Assembly: GCA_963729165.1 (NCBI GenBank)
Contig: CAVSMM010000010.1
Span: forward strand, 62,001-126,000
DNA length: 64,000 nt
Source of the DNA: JACCZX01 sp963729165
GTDB lineage: Bacteria > Pseudomonadota > Gammaproteobacteria > Burkholderiales > Burkholderiaceae_F
Reading direction: 5' to 3'
Position numbers and translations under genes: made by a program. This document shows, piece after piece, positions 47,584 to 57,685 of the stretch. Position 1 is the first letter of the stretch. Every line of letters begins with the position of its first letter. The notes under the pieces are model-generated. The model made no database searches. It was not told the DNA's origin and saw only the letters and a program-made list of their open reading frames with translations.

Positions 47584-49566
47584 ATGATTCCCGAAATCGG
47601 AAACTTCGCGTTGATCCTGGCGTTGCTGCTCGCGACCGCGCAGGCGGTGCTGCCGATCGCCGGCGCGGCTCGCGGTGACCGTGCGTTGATGGCGGTCGCG
47701 CGTCCGGCGGCGCGCGGGCAGGTGCTGTTCATCACGGTTGCCTTCGGCTGCCTGTTGTATTCATTTGTTGTCAACGATTTTTCGGTGGTCAACGTCGCAA
47801 GCAACTCCAACTCGCAGCTGCCGCTGCATTACCGAATCGCAGCAAGCTGGGGTTCGCACGAAGGCTCGCTGCTGCTGTGGGTGTTGATGCTCGCATGGTG
47901 GACGTTCGCGGTTTCGGTTTTTTCGCGCCACCTGCCCGACGACATGGTCGCGCGCGTGATCGGTGTGCAAGGCGTGATCTCGATCGGCTTCCTGCTGTTC
48001 ATGCTGCTGACGTCGAATCCGTTCGATCGCCTGCTGCCGGCTGCAGCCGACGGCCGCGATCTGAATCCGCTGCTGCAAGACCCCGGCATGGTGTTTCATC
48101 CGCCGATGCTTTACATGGGCTACGTCGGCTTCTCCGTTGCGTTCTCGTTCGCGATCGCGGCATTGCTCGGCGGCAAGCTCGACGCAGCGTGGGCGCGCTG
48201 GTCACGTCCGTGGACGACGCTTGCATGGTGTTTTCTGACATGCGGCATCGCGCTCGGAAGCTGGTGGGCGTACTACGAATTGGGTTGGGGCGGGTGGTGG
48301 TTCTGGGATCCCGTTGAGAATGCGTCGTTCATGCCATGGCTGGTCGGCACCGCGCTGATTCATTCGCTCGCTGCGACTGAGAAGCGTGGCAGCTTCCGAA
48401 GCTGGACGGTATTGCTCGCGATCTGCGCGTTCTCGCTATCGCTGCTGGGCACGTTCCTGGTTCGCTCGGGCGTGTTGACTTCAGTGCATGCGTTTGCGAC
48501 TGATCCGAAGCGTGGCGTGTTCATCCTCGCGTTTCTGGTGTTCGTGATCGGCTCATCGCTCGCATTGTTTGCGTGGCGCGCGCCAAAGGTCGGACTCGGT
48601 GGAAAATTCGAGACGGTGTCGCGCGAGTCGTTTCTGCTGTTGAACAACCTGTTGCTCGCGGTGGCTGCAGGGTCGGTGCTGCTCGGCACGCTGTATCCGT
48701 TGTTTCTCGATGCGCTTGCGTTACCGAAGGCTTCGGTGGGGCCGCCTTACTTCAATCTTGTGTTCGGCGTTGTGATGGCGCCGTTCGTGTTCCTGATGGG
48801 CATCGGTCCGCTGGCGCGCTGGAAGAAAGCCGAGTTGCCCGATCTGGTGATGCGATTGAAATGGGCGCTTGTCGTTGCGCTCGTCACCGCACTGATCGTT
48901 CCAGTGATCGCAGGTCGCTGGACTGCCACTGATCAGCTTTGGCTTGTTCCTCGCGTTTTGGGTGATCGCGTCGATTGCACTCAACGTCAAGGAACGGATT
49001 CGTCACGTGCGCGGCGGGATGTTCGAGCGCCTTCGAGCGCAGGGCCGGTCGTACTGGGGAATGCAGCTCGCGCATCTCGGAATTGCCGTGTTCGTCGTCG
49101 GTGTGACGGTCGTCAACGGCTATCAGGTCGAGCGCGACATGCGGATGAACGTCGGCGACACCGTGCAGGTGGGCCGTTACGACATCAAGTTCAACGGCAC
49201 GCAGAAACTCGCCGGCGCCGAACTACACCGGGGTCCGCGGCGCGGTCGAGGTCTCGCGCGGCGGTCAATGCAGTGGCAACGATGCATCCTGAAAAGCGTA
49301 TTTACAACGTGCAGAAGATGCCGATGACCGAAGCGGCCATCGACACCGGCCCGTGGGGCGACATTTACGTTTCGCTTGGTGAGCCAATCGATCCGGGCGC
49401 AGTCGAATCGGGCGCGTGGAGCGTGCGCGTTTATCACAAGCCTTTCGTTACGTGGATCTGGGGCGGCTGCGTGCTGATGGCATTGGGCGGCGCTCTTGCG
49501 CTGTCTGATCGTCGTTATCGATTGCTGGCGCGGCGTGCCGACGGTGTCGTGATCAGGAGCAGGTGA
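47584..49566 (+). CDS. ccmF: Cytochrome c haem lyase subunit CcmF (frameshifts)
   Basis: CcmF attaches haem to apocytochrome c together with CcmH/CcmI. It is a large polytopic protein. The WWD domain is seen as GWGGWWFWDPVENASFMPWL, with GSHEGSLLLWVLML and flanking histidines (HPPMLYMGYVGF). Frame changes fall near 48925 and 49215. The ATG at 47584 (MIPEIGNFALILALLLA) matches the family start. About 660 residues. Confidence 0.95.
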   Translation: MIPEIGNFALILALLLATAQAVLPIAGAARGDRALMAVARPAARGQVLFITVAFGCLLYSFVVNDFSVVNVASNSNSQLPLHYRIAASWGSHEGSLLLWVLMLAWWTFAVSVFSRHLPDDMVARVIGVQGVISIGFLLFMLLTSNPFDRLLPAAADGRDLNPLLQDPGMVFHPPMLYMGYVGFSVAFSFAIAALLGGKLDAAWARWSRPWTTLAWCFLTCGIALGSWWAYYELGWGGWWFWDPVENASFMPWLVGTALIHSLAATEKRGSFRSWTVLLAICAFSLSLLGTFLVRSGVLTSVHAFATDPKRGVFILAFLVFVIGSSLALFAWRAPKVGLGGKFETVSRESFLLLNNLLLAVAAGSVLLGTLYPLFLDALALPKASVGPPYFNLVFGVVMAPFVFLMGIGPLARWKKAELPDLVMRLKWALVVALVTALIVPVIAGRWTATDQLWLVPRVLGDRVDCTQRQGTDSSRARRDVRAPSSAGPVVLGNAARASRNCRVRRRCDGRQRLSGRARHADERRRHRAGGPLRHQVQRHAETRRRRTTPGSAARSRSRAAVNAVATMHPEKRIYNVQKMPMTEAAIDTGPWGDIYVSLGEPIDPGAVESGAWSVRVYHKPFVTWIWGGCVLMALGGALALSDRRYRLLARRADGVVIRSR

Positions 49567-49599
49567 CCGCGTGAGCGACGCCACCGATAGCGACGCTCG

Positions 49600-50171
49600 A
49601 TGTTCCGGCAAGACCCGCCGCCGGAGAGCGAACCGAAATCGGCGTTGCGCTTCGTGCTGCCGCTCGCAATCTTTGCGATTCTTGCCGGCTTTCTTGTTTG
49701 TCGGCCTCGGTCTGAACCCGCGCGAAGTGCCGTCGCCGTTTATCGGCAAGCCGGCGCCGTCGTTTCAACTGTCACAGCTCGCTCAGCCGGAGCAAACGTT
49801 TTCTCCGCAGCAGATGAAGGGCGAAGTGTGGTTGCTCAACGTGTGGGCATCGTGGTGCGTCGCGTGCCGCATCGAGCACCCGCTGCTGGTTGATCTGGCA
49901 AAGAAAGATGTCATTCCGATCGTCGGGTTGAACTACAAGGACAAGCGCGAGGCTGCGCTCGGGTTGGCTCGCGCAATTCGGCAATCCGTACAAGCTGTCG
50001 GTCGTCGATATCGATGGCCGCGTCGGCATCGACTACGGCGTCTACGGGGTGCCGGAAACGTTCGTCATCGACAAGGCGGGCGTGATTCGCTTCAAGCAGA
50101 TTGGTCCGATCACCGAAGACGTATGGCGCGACAAGATGCTGCCGCTGGTGCAGCAGCTGCGGCAATCGTAA
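49600..50171 (+). CDS. ccmG: Thiol:disulfide interchange protein CcmG/DsbE (frameshifts)
   Basis: CcmG is a membrane-anchored periplasmic thioredoxin that reduces apocytochrome c cysteines. The anchor LRFVLPLAIFAILAGF is followed by GKPAPSFQLSQLAQPEQTF, active site VWASWCVACRIEHP (CVAC), and YGVYGVPETFVIDKAGVI with the cis-proline. Indels lie near 49690 and 49970. A GTG at 49571 could give a longer start if another indel is assumed. The stop TAA at 50169-50171 is 2 bases before ccmH. Confidence 0.92.
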
Positions 50172-50173
50172 CG

Positions 50174-50643
50174 ATGTGGCGAGTCGCGATCGCGTGCGTT
50201 CTGCTGGCGCTGGCAGCGAGCAGCGCTGTCGCGGCGAGGCCGGCAGCGCAGCTTGACGCGAGCGGTGCGCGCCGCGCGGCGGCACTCGCCGAGCAGTTGC
50301 GGTGTCTGGTGTGCCAGAACCAGTCGATCGCCGAGTCGAATGCCGAGCTTGCGGTCGACCTGCGGCGCGAGATCAACGAGCAGATCCGGGCGGGACGCAG
50401 CGATCAGGACATCATCGACTTCATGGTGGCGCGATATGGCGACTTCGTGCTGTACCGGCCGCCCGTCAAGCCGCACACGTGGCTGTTGTGGTTCGGCCCT
50501 GCATTGCTCGCAATCGGCGCGTGATTGCGTTCGTGCGAGCGCTGCGCAATCGCCGACGTCGCGCCGTCGAGCGGCCGCTGACCGAAGCCGAGCACGCCGA
50601 GGCCGAGCGCCTGCTCGGCGGGCCTGCGAAAAGTCCGCAGTGA
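50174..50643 (+). CDS. ccmH: Cytochrome c maturation protein CcmH (one frameshift)
   Basis: CcmH is an apocytochrome thiol reductase. The signal peptide VAIACVLLALAASSAVA is followed by the redox motif LRCLVCQNQSIAESNAELA (CxxC) and GDFVLYRPPVKPHTWLLWFGP before the second membrane helix. A frame change near 50518 extends the protein to TGA 50641-50643 (LIAFVRALRNRRR...). The stop overlaps the ccmI GTG. Confidence 0.93.
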
Positions 50644-51871
50644 CGACGTTCGTGATCATCGCCGTCGCGATGGTGACGGTGGCACTCGCGTGGATACTGT
50701 GGCCGCTGCTGAGGCCTACGGCATCGCGCTCGGTCGAACACTCCGCGGCCAACGTGACGATCTTCAAGGATCAGTTCGCAGATCTCGATGCCGATCTGGC
50801 GCGCGGCACGCTGTCGCCTGAGCAACACGCCGAGTCCAAGAGCGAGCTCGAGCGGCGGCTGCTGGACGAGGCACGTGGTTCGGAATCAGCCCGCACAGAG
50901 CGGCGCCCGCATCGCTGGTCTGCCGTCATCGTTGCGCTGATCGCCCCGATAGCGGCCGCTGCACTGTATTGGCAGATCGGCACGCCCGGCGCGTTGTCGC
51001 CGCAGGCTGCCACAGCGCAGGACGCCAACCAGCCCACGCGCGAACAGATCGACGCGATGATCGCGCAGGTCAAGCAGCGGCTCGAAAAGGAGCCCGGACA
51101 ACATCGAAGGCTGGACGATTCTGGCGCGCACGCACTACACGCTCGGTAACTTTCAGGAAGCGGCGGTCGCGTATGCAACGCTGAGCGCGCTGGTCGCCGT
51201 ACGACGCGGACTTGCTTGCGGACTACGCCGATGCGCTTGCGATGAGCCAGGGAAGAAGCTTCGCCGGCAAGCCGATGGAACTCGTGCAACTCGCGCTGAA
51301 GATCGATCCAACACAGTGGAAGGCGCTTGCGATGGCAGGCTCGGAAGCCTTCGAGCGCAAGGACTACAAGGCCGCGGCCGATTTCTGGCAGCGCCTGCAG
51401 AATGCTGCGCCCGCCGAGTCGCCGATCCGCGAGCGCGTTCAGGCCAGCATCGACGAAGCGCGCTCGCTCGCCGGCATGCCGGCGGTTGCGCAGGCTCCGA
51501 AGAGTGGGGCAGCCGGTGCCGGCGAAGGACGCAGCGTCAGCGGTACGGTCACGCTCAGTCCTGCGCTCGCTGCGAAGGTCAAACCCGATGATTCGGTGTT
51601 CGTGTTTGCGCGTCCAGCCGACGGCTCGCGCATGCCGGTCGCGGTAGTGCGCGCACGCGTGAGCGAGCTGCCGTTGCGATTCACGCTCGACGATTCGCGC
51701 GCGATGGCACCGACCTCGAAGATTTCGGCGTTGAGCGAGGTCATCGTCAATGCGCGCGTGTCCCGCTCGGGCAACGCGATCCCGGTCAGCGGCGACTTCG
51801 AAGGCGCCACCGAAAAGGTCAAGGTTGGCACTCAGGGAATGTCAGTCGTCATCGATCGCGCCATTCCCTAG
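50640..51871 (+). CDS. ccmI: Cytochrome c biogenesis protein CcmI (frameshifts)
   Basis: CcmI presents apocytochrome c to the haem lyase. It has an N-terminal helix (VIIAVAMVTVALAWILWPLL), a cytoplasmic loop with FKDQFADLDADLARGTLSPEQ, a second helix and a periplasmic TPR region (NIEGWTILARTHYTLGNFQEA, ADLLADYADALAMSQG). A C-terminal beta domain ends MSVVIDRAIP. Indels lie near 51098 and 51200. It ends the ccm cluster. Confidence 0.92.
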
Positions 51872-51884
51872 GCGGAACCTCGCA

Positions 51885-52536
51885 GTGGCTGCCTCGGCCG
51901 TTGTCTCGAGCATTCAAGGCCTATGCCGCTCGGTGGTGCAGGCAGGCCGACGCGCACTGGGCTTGCCCAGCCGACTGAATACCGAAGACCGCCGCGTTCT
52001 GGAGCAGGTGATCCTGCCGCAGTACGCCAGCCGCTCCGACATCTCGCGCATCCTGTTCGTCGGATGCGCGGCCTACACGCAGCAGTACGGCGAACTCTTC
52101 GGCGGTCGCGAGTATTGGACGATCGATCCGGTCGCACGGCGGCGCCGTTACGGCGGTGCGCGTCATATCGTCGACACTCTGCAAAACCTCGGCAGTCACG
52201 TCGCGCCCGGATACTTCGATCTGATCGTTTGCAACGGCGTGCTGGGATGGGGTCTGAACTCACCCGCCGACGCTGATGCCGCGCTGGCGGCGTGCTTCAC
52301 AGCATCTGCGCGCAGGTGGCGAGCTTGCTGCTTGGATGGAACGACATTGCGCCGACGCAACCGCGTCGTGCCCGAGAGCATCCCGACTATGAAGCGCTTT
52401 CAGGTCGCAGAGTTCGGCGCGAGCGCGTGTAGCTCGGTGGAAAGTGGACGCGCCTAACCGGCACGTGTTCGACTTCTATCGAACGCCGTCGGATTACTCA
52501 ATAATCAGCTTTAACAAATGCTCCGTATCTATTTGA
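51885..52536 (+). CDS. Putative class I SAM-dependent methyltransferase (frameshifts)
   Basis: The SAM-binding pattern is partly visible: ISRILFVGCAAYTQQYGE (motif I region), YWTIDPVARRRRYGG (acidic end of strand 2) and GYFDLIVCNGVLGWGLN (motif IV). Downstream frames give LLLGWNDIAPTQPRR and, near 52445, DAPNRHVFDFYRTPSDYS before TGA 52534-52536, which suits a methyltransferase C-terminus. Frame breaks lie near 52285 and 52430. The substrate is unknown. The GTG at 51885 is the first start after ccmI. Confidence 0.6.
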
Positions 52537-52633
52537 TAAAGCTAGCTATTTTAGTGCGATCATGTCTATGGCTACTGGTCGAGCGGGACTGACGTTTGCC
52601 TGTGGCGTCGCAAGTCCCACCCGAAAGCTGACT

Positions 52634-53552
52634 ATGGCCGCTCGCTCGTTGCAATCCGTGACGATCACCTTCGGGCTCGTCACGATCCCCGTGAAGATGT
52701 ACGCCGCCACCAATCCGCGCGCTGGTGTGTCGTTCACGATGCTCGATGCGAATGGCGGACGGGTTAAACAGCAATACATCTCGGCCGAATCGGGCGAGGT
52801 CGTTCCGCGCAACGAGATGATCAAGGGGTACGAATTCGAAAAGGATCGGTTCGTCACTTTCACCAAGGAAGAGTTGAAAGCGCTCGAGCAGGCGTCGACC
52901 GGCGCGATTGAAATCACCGAATTTGTGCCGGCTTCGTCGATCGACCCGGTTTACTACGAGAAAGCGTATTACCTCGGCCCCGACAAAGGGGGCGCCAAGC
53001 CGTATCGCCTGCTTGCCGAAGCGATGCGTGACTCCGAGCGCTCGGCGATCGGGCGCTGGGCGGCGCGCGGTAAACAGTATCTGGTGAACATCCGCGTCGT
53101 TGAGCATCGCTTGATCTGCAGGAGTTGCTTTACGCCGACGAAGTACGGCCGATCGAAGAAGTGGAGATACCCGACGCGAAAGTCAGTCCGAAGGAGCTGG
53201 CGCTGGCCAAGCAACTGATCGACAGCATCACTTCGAAGGCGTTCGATCCGACCGAATACAAGGACGACGTGCAAGAGCGGATCGAGGCGCAGATTCAGAA
53301 GAAGGTCGAAGGCGAGGAGATCACCGTTCCGGAGGGCGCAGCGGCACCCGCCAGCGCGAAGGTCATCGACATCATGGATGCGCTGCGCGCGAGCCTGAAT
53401 CGAAAAGGAGGCAATGGCGCCGCGAACCAGCACGTCGGCTGCTGCCAAAGGATCGGCCGTACGCAAGGGCGCCAAGCGGCCGGAGGAAAGGAAAGCAGCG
53501 AAGAAGTCGGCCAAGAAGATCCACCGGCCGCGCGGTGCGCAAAGCCGCGTAA
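52634..53552 (+). CDS. ku: Non-homologous end-joining protein Ku (frameshifts)
   Basis: Bacterial Ku binds DNA ends and recruits LigD. The Ku core is clear: SLQSVTITFGLVTIPVKMYAA, YEFEKDRFVTFTKEELKAL, YYEKAYYLGPDKGGAKPY and YADEVRPIEEVEI. A lysine/alanine-rich tail (AKKSAKK, then TGRAVRKAA) ends at TAA 53550-53552. Indels lie near 53110 and 53425-53530. ATG 52634 matches the family start. No LigD gene is in the window. Confidence 0.93.
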
Positions 53553-53641
53553 GCTGGACCAGCAATTTGGTTTACGAGTGTCTTGCCTGGTCGGGCCGGG
53601 CGCCGCATGCCGACGCCACGTACAACATTGAGGAGCGTCCC

Positions 53642-54255
53642 ATGGCAACAAAAACGTCAACCACTAATCCGATTGCAACCTTCTACGAAGCGCAGACAGC
53701 CGCGACGGCTGAGATTGCGCAGGCCGCTTTGAACGGAATGCAGCGACTGCAGAAGCTCACGTTGGAAGCGATGCGCGCGGGCGCGGGTGGGCAATTATCA
53801 CTTGCCCAATCGATGGCGACGATGCGCGACGGCGGCGATCTCGGGCGCTCGCTGTCGGAAGCGGCAGCGCCTGCGGCGGAGCAGAGCGCACGTTATCAGC
53901 GCGAGATGGTGCAGGCGATTGCCGAGATGAACAACAACGTCTGCGCGCGAGTTATTCGATGATGGAGCGGATGCGCGATGCATTTGAAACCGCGACGCAA
54001 GGTGCGATGCCGCTGCCTTCTTCGATGCCCCGGCTTATCGAGCGACGCGGCGAGAGCATGACAAATCCGATGGCGATGGTGGACTCCGCGATGCGCCAAT
54101 GGCAGACAGCGGTGCAGCAGATGATGGACACACCGGCCGCTGCGATGGCCGTCGTGATCGCAGACGAAGAAACCGCCCACGCGCTTCGAGCGGTGACGCC
54201 GCGCGCAAGCCGAAGCGCCGCCGCAAAGCGCAAGTCTGGCGCGCGCACTCGCTGA
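53642..54255 (+). CDS. Phasin-like protein (one frameshift)
   Basis: It is helical and alanine/glutamine/methionine-rich: TAEIAQAALNGMQRLQKLTLE and SARYQREMVQAIAEMNNN. A basic, lysine/arginine/alanine-rich C-terminal tail (SAAAKRKSGARTR) resembles polyhydroxyalkanoate granule phasins that also bind DNA. An indel near 53942 joins NNNV to SYSMMERMRDAFETAT. GAGGAG at 53629-53634 supports the ATG. The role in PHA granules is a family inference; no PHA synthase is nearby. Confidence 0.7.
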
Positions 54256-54312
54256 GGTTTGTAGTGCAATTGCAGCGGTCACTGTGTAGCGTGGCTGCAC
54301 GCTGACAGCGCC

Positions 54313-55638
54313 GTGACCTTTGCGATCTGGGCGCTGATCGCCGGCGCCATCTTCACGGTGATGGCGCTGTCGGGCACGCTGCTGAAGCGGCTGCCGCTCA
54401 GCACGTCGATGCTTTATCTGCTGGCCGGATTCGTACTGGGTCCCGCAGGCTTCGCGCTGCTCAACGCCATCTCCGATCACCGATCATCGCGTTCTCGAAG
54501 TCGTTGCCGAAGCGGCCGTGCTGATCTCACTGTTTGCGGTCGGCCTGAAGCTGACGCTGCCGCTGTCCGACCGACGATGGCGCGCGGCGCTGCGGCTCGC
54601 GACGCTCTCGATGCTGATTACGATTGCGCTGACTGTCTGCCATCGGCGTCATGTTGTTCGATCTTCCGCTCGGCGCCGCGATTTTGCTGGCGGCGATGCT
54701 GGCCCCGACGGATCCTGTGCTTGCATCCGACGTGCAGCTGGAAGATCCGAATGACCGCGATTCGGTTCGGTTCAGTCTGACCGGCGAGGGCGGGCTGAAC
54801 GATGGCGCCGCGTTTCCGTTCGTGATGCTTGGTCTGGCGTTGCTGGGGTTGCGCGACTCGGGCTGGAACTACTGGCGCTGGGTGACACTCGATCTCGTCT
54901 GGCCCGTCGTCGGCGGACTCGCGATCGGTGCACTGTGCGGATATGCGATCGGCAAGCTCGTGCTGTTATTTGCGCACGCGACATCAGGAAGCCGTCGGAC
55001 TCGACGAGTTCCTGATGCTGGGGTTGATCGGGGTTGCCTACGGTGCTGCGCAGCTCGCGGCTACTTATGGCTTTCTCGCGGTATTCGCTGCCGGGCTCGC
55101 GTTACAGCGTTCGCAGCGCAAGCCTGCCGACAACAAGTCCGCGGCAACGGAAAAGAAAATCGAAAAGGCGTTGGCGGGCGGCAGCAAACAAACTGTGGCG
55201 ACGGATCCGCAGCTGGCGGGTGCCTACATGACGCAGGCGGTGCGAGGCTTCAACGAGCAGCTCGAGCGCATCGTCGAAGTGGCGATCGTCGTCATCGTAG
55301 GCGCGATGCTGACGTTGATCGTGTTACCGCAAAACGCAATTGTCTATCTGGTATTGCTGTTCTTCGTCGTGCGGCCGCTTGCTGTGTGGCTTGGCCTCGC
55401 CGGGCTCAATATGCCGCGCGATCAGAAGCTGCTGATCGCCTGGTTCGGCATCCGAGGTATCGGCTCGATTTATTACCTGCTGTACGCGATAGGCCACGGC
55501 CTGCTGCAAGCGCCGCTGACACAACTGATGCTATCGATCGTGCTGACCGCAGTGGCAGTATCAATCGTCGTGCACGGAATCTCGGTCACGCCGCTGATGA
55601 ACCTTTATGGCGAGCGTCGCAAATGGCGTAGCCGCTGA
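54313..55638 (+). CDS. Na+/H+ (cation:proton) antiporter, CPA1/NhaP type (frameshifts)
   Basis: About twelve membrane helices are visible. Signature segments are AAMLAPTDPVLASDVQ (conserved T-D-P ion site), FSLTGEGGLNDGAAFPFVML (E-x-x-x-N-D) and IAWFGIRGIGSIYYLLYA. Breaks lie near 54475, 54635 and 54985. It exchanges monovalent cations for protons across the inner membrane. The 3' end overlaps the convergent msrA by 34 bases. Confidence 0.9.
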
Positions 55639-56306
55639 TCGCAGCGACGAGGCGCTGCTACTGCGCCTGTGGCTCCCCATAACTGCTTCAGCCGCGCGTC
55701 ACGTCCGCAATTGGAGCGATAGAACTTGTAGCGCACCGGATTCTTGGTGTAATAGTCCTGGTGATACTCCTCGGCGGGGTAAAACTGGGTTGCGTTGACG
55801 ATCTCGGTGACGATCGGTTCGCGAAAGGGCTTGTTGTTGCTCAGCGCTTTCTTCGACGCTTCTGCCTGCGCGCGCTGCTCATCGCCATGCGTGAAAATCG
55901 CCGTACGGTATGGACTTCCCGCATCGCAGAACTGACGATCCTTGGTCGTGGGGTCGATCGTGCGCCAGTAGTACTCGAGCAGCCTCGAGTAAGTCACCTT
56001 GCTGGGGTCAAAGACCACCTGCACCGCTTCGGCGTGTCCGCTGTTGCCGGCGGAGACGCTGTCATAGGTGGGATTAGCGGTCCTGCCACCGATGTAGCCC
56101 GACGTCGTCGAAATGACGCCGTCGACTTTGTCGAAGTCCGCTTCCGTGCACCAGAAACATCCTCCGGCAAATGTCGCGACCGCAGTCGTGGCCGGACGAG
56201 TCGCCGCTGATGACTTCTCTTGCTTTGGCTGCGCAAACACGCCGGCGGCCACAATGCCGGTGACGAGCAAGACCGCGGCGCTGGTCAGGAGGGTACGGTG
56301 TCTCAT
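55605..56306 (-). CDS. msrA: Exported peptide-methionine (S)-S-oxide reductase MsrA
   Basis: MsrA reduces S-methionine sulfoxide in proteins. The active-site motif is AVATFAGGCFWCTEADFDKV; GYIGGRTANPTYDSVSAG and EYHQDYYTKNP are also conserved. An N-terminal signal peptide (SAAVLLVTGIVAAGVFA) places it in the periplasm. The family normally ends near RDARLKQLWG, so the last ~25 residues may result from an indel. Its start overlaps the end of msrB (ATGA-type), forming an operon. Confidence 0.95.
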   Translation of the reverse strand: MRHRTLLTSAAVLLVTGIVAAGVFAQPKQEKSSAATRPATTAVATFAGGCFWCTEADFDKVDGVISTTSGYIGGRTANPTYDSVSAGNSGHAEAVQVVFDPSKVTYSRLLEYYWRTIDPTTKDRQFCDAGSPYRTAIFTHGDEQRAQAEASKKALSNNKPFREPIVTEIVNATQFYPAEEYHQDYYTKNPVRYKFYRSNCGRDARLKQLWGATGAVAAPRRCDQRLRHLRRSP

Positions 56307-56809
56307 GCTGCCGCCGGAACAAATTTAAGCGCCACACCATTGTTGCAGTAGCGCTTGCCCGTTGGCGCGGGACCATCGTTGAACACGTGGCCCTGATGGC
56401 CTTCGCACCGCACGCAGTGATACTCGGTGCGCGGATAAATCAGTTTGTAATCGGTCTTTGTACCCACGGCATCGGGCAGGGGCTGATAAAAACTTGGCCA
56501 GCCGGTTCCGCTTTCGTACTTTGCTGCGCTTGAAAACAGCGGCAACTCGCAGCCCGCGCAGTGGTAAATGCCGGGGCGTTTCTCGCGGTTCAGCGCGCTC
56601 GAGCCGGGTCGCTCGGTCCCTTCATTGCGCAATACGTCATATTGCTCGGCGGTCAGTCGCGCTTTCCACTCTGCGTCAGAAAAGGTCACCTTCGCGACGC
56701 CACCGGCGCTGCCTTTGGCAGCCTTGCCATCTGCACCTATCGTGCGTGCAGCGCCGGCACCCAATCCAAGAGCGGCCAGTGTCGTAAGCAGGGAACGTCG
56801 GGTCATCAT
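56303..56809 (-). CDS. msrB: Exported peptide-methionine (R)-S-oxide reductase MsrB
   Basis: MsrB reduces R-methionine sulfoxide. A twin-arginine-like leader (MTRRSLLTTLAALGLGAGAA) suggests export. The two zinc CxxC pairs are in YHCAGCELPLF and YHCVRCEGHQGHVF, and the catalytic cysteine is in GKRYCNNGVALKF. 168 residues. Together with msrA it makes a periplasmic protein-repair pair. Confidence 0.95.
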   Translation of the reverse strand: MMTRRSLLTTLAALGLGAGAARTIGADGKAAKGSAGGVAKVTFSDAEWKARLTAEQYDVLRNEGTERPGSSALNREKRPGIYHCAGCELPLFSSAAKYESGTGWPSFYQPLPDAVGTKTDYKLIYPRTEYHCVRCEGHQGHVFNDGPAPTGKRYCNNGVALKFVPAAA

Positions 56810-56895
56810 TGTCGTCCTCTATTCAAGTCGTTTCGCAACCGAAGCTAAGCCCGGATTGGTCGATGCGGCACCTCGCTTCTTACACACGGGAGCGG

Positions 56896-57674
56896 CTACT
56901 GCACTTGGAGTTGCATCCCATTCTGATCGTTCACGATCAGGAGCTGCTGCCCAGAGACAGGCTGCAGGGTTTTCCCGCGAAATTCGAACACCGGGCGTTT
57001 GCAAACCTGGTGCATGCTCGCCGTGTGCGTGGGTAGCTGGTATGTCTGTCCATCGAGCATGTATTCAACGTCGACGTTTGTTCGGTTTGACACTTTGAAT
57101 TCGACCATTTGCGACTTTGGCTTGCCGAACAGTTGCACCGCATAGTAGTAGTCGGTGCGAGGGCTGTGGGCAATCGCCACCGCAGTTTCTGTCACGTTCG
57201 AATTCAGCATGTTCGCGCGGTGGCCGGGCGAGTTTTGCCAGCCTTCGACGAGGCGCCGCGCGAGCTCCGCCGTATCGGTGCCTACGGAGCTGTACACGTA
57301 GGCGATGTTCTCGGACACCGTGCAGTACTCGTAGCCAAACCGCTTCGCGCGCGTAGCGGGCTCGGTGCCGTCGGCCGAGTGGCTGAACTTTCCAGTGCGC
57401 GCCATGAAATCCGCAAAGTAGCGGGCCGCGCTGGAAAGCTGTGGCGCGGGCCCTGTGGGCTCCAGCATTTTCCTGGCGGCGAAATGCGTTTGTCAAAGCA
57501 ACGACACGCCGTGATGCTTCGGCGGTGTCGGCACGATACCGGAGCGCCCTGCGAGCTGCGCGCTGTCGGTCGCGCCTTCGATGTGACGACAGTCGCGTCA
57601 CGCTGCTGACTGACTTGCGCTTGAGCACCCTCAACGAATACTTGCGCCAACAACGGCGCAAAACGCAAATGCAA
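56896..57674 (-). CDS. Secreted CAP/SCP-domain protein (frameshifted N-terminus)
   Basis: The intact part has CAP-domain features: ARTGKFSHSADGTEPATRAKR, SENIAY, LVEGWQNSPGHRANMLNSNV and YYYAVQLFGKP. The C-terminus adds ~60 residues ending LLIVNDQNGMQLQVQ. The upstream frames supply VVALTNAFRRQE and a possible signal peptide (LRFAPLLAQVFVEGAQAQ) after a TTG start at 57674. At least two indels are needed (near 57480 and 57600). The extracellular function is unknown. Confidence 0.75.
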
Positions 57675-57685
57675 TGCAACCCAGC

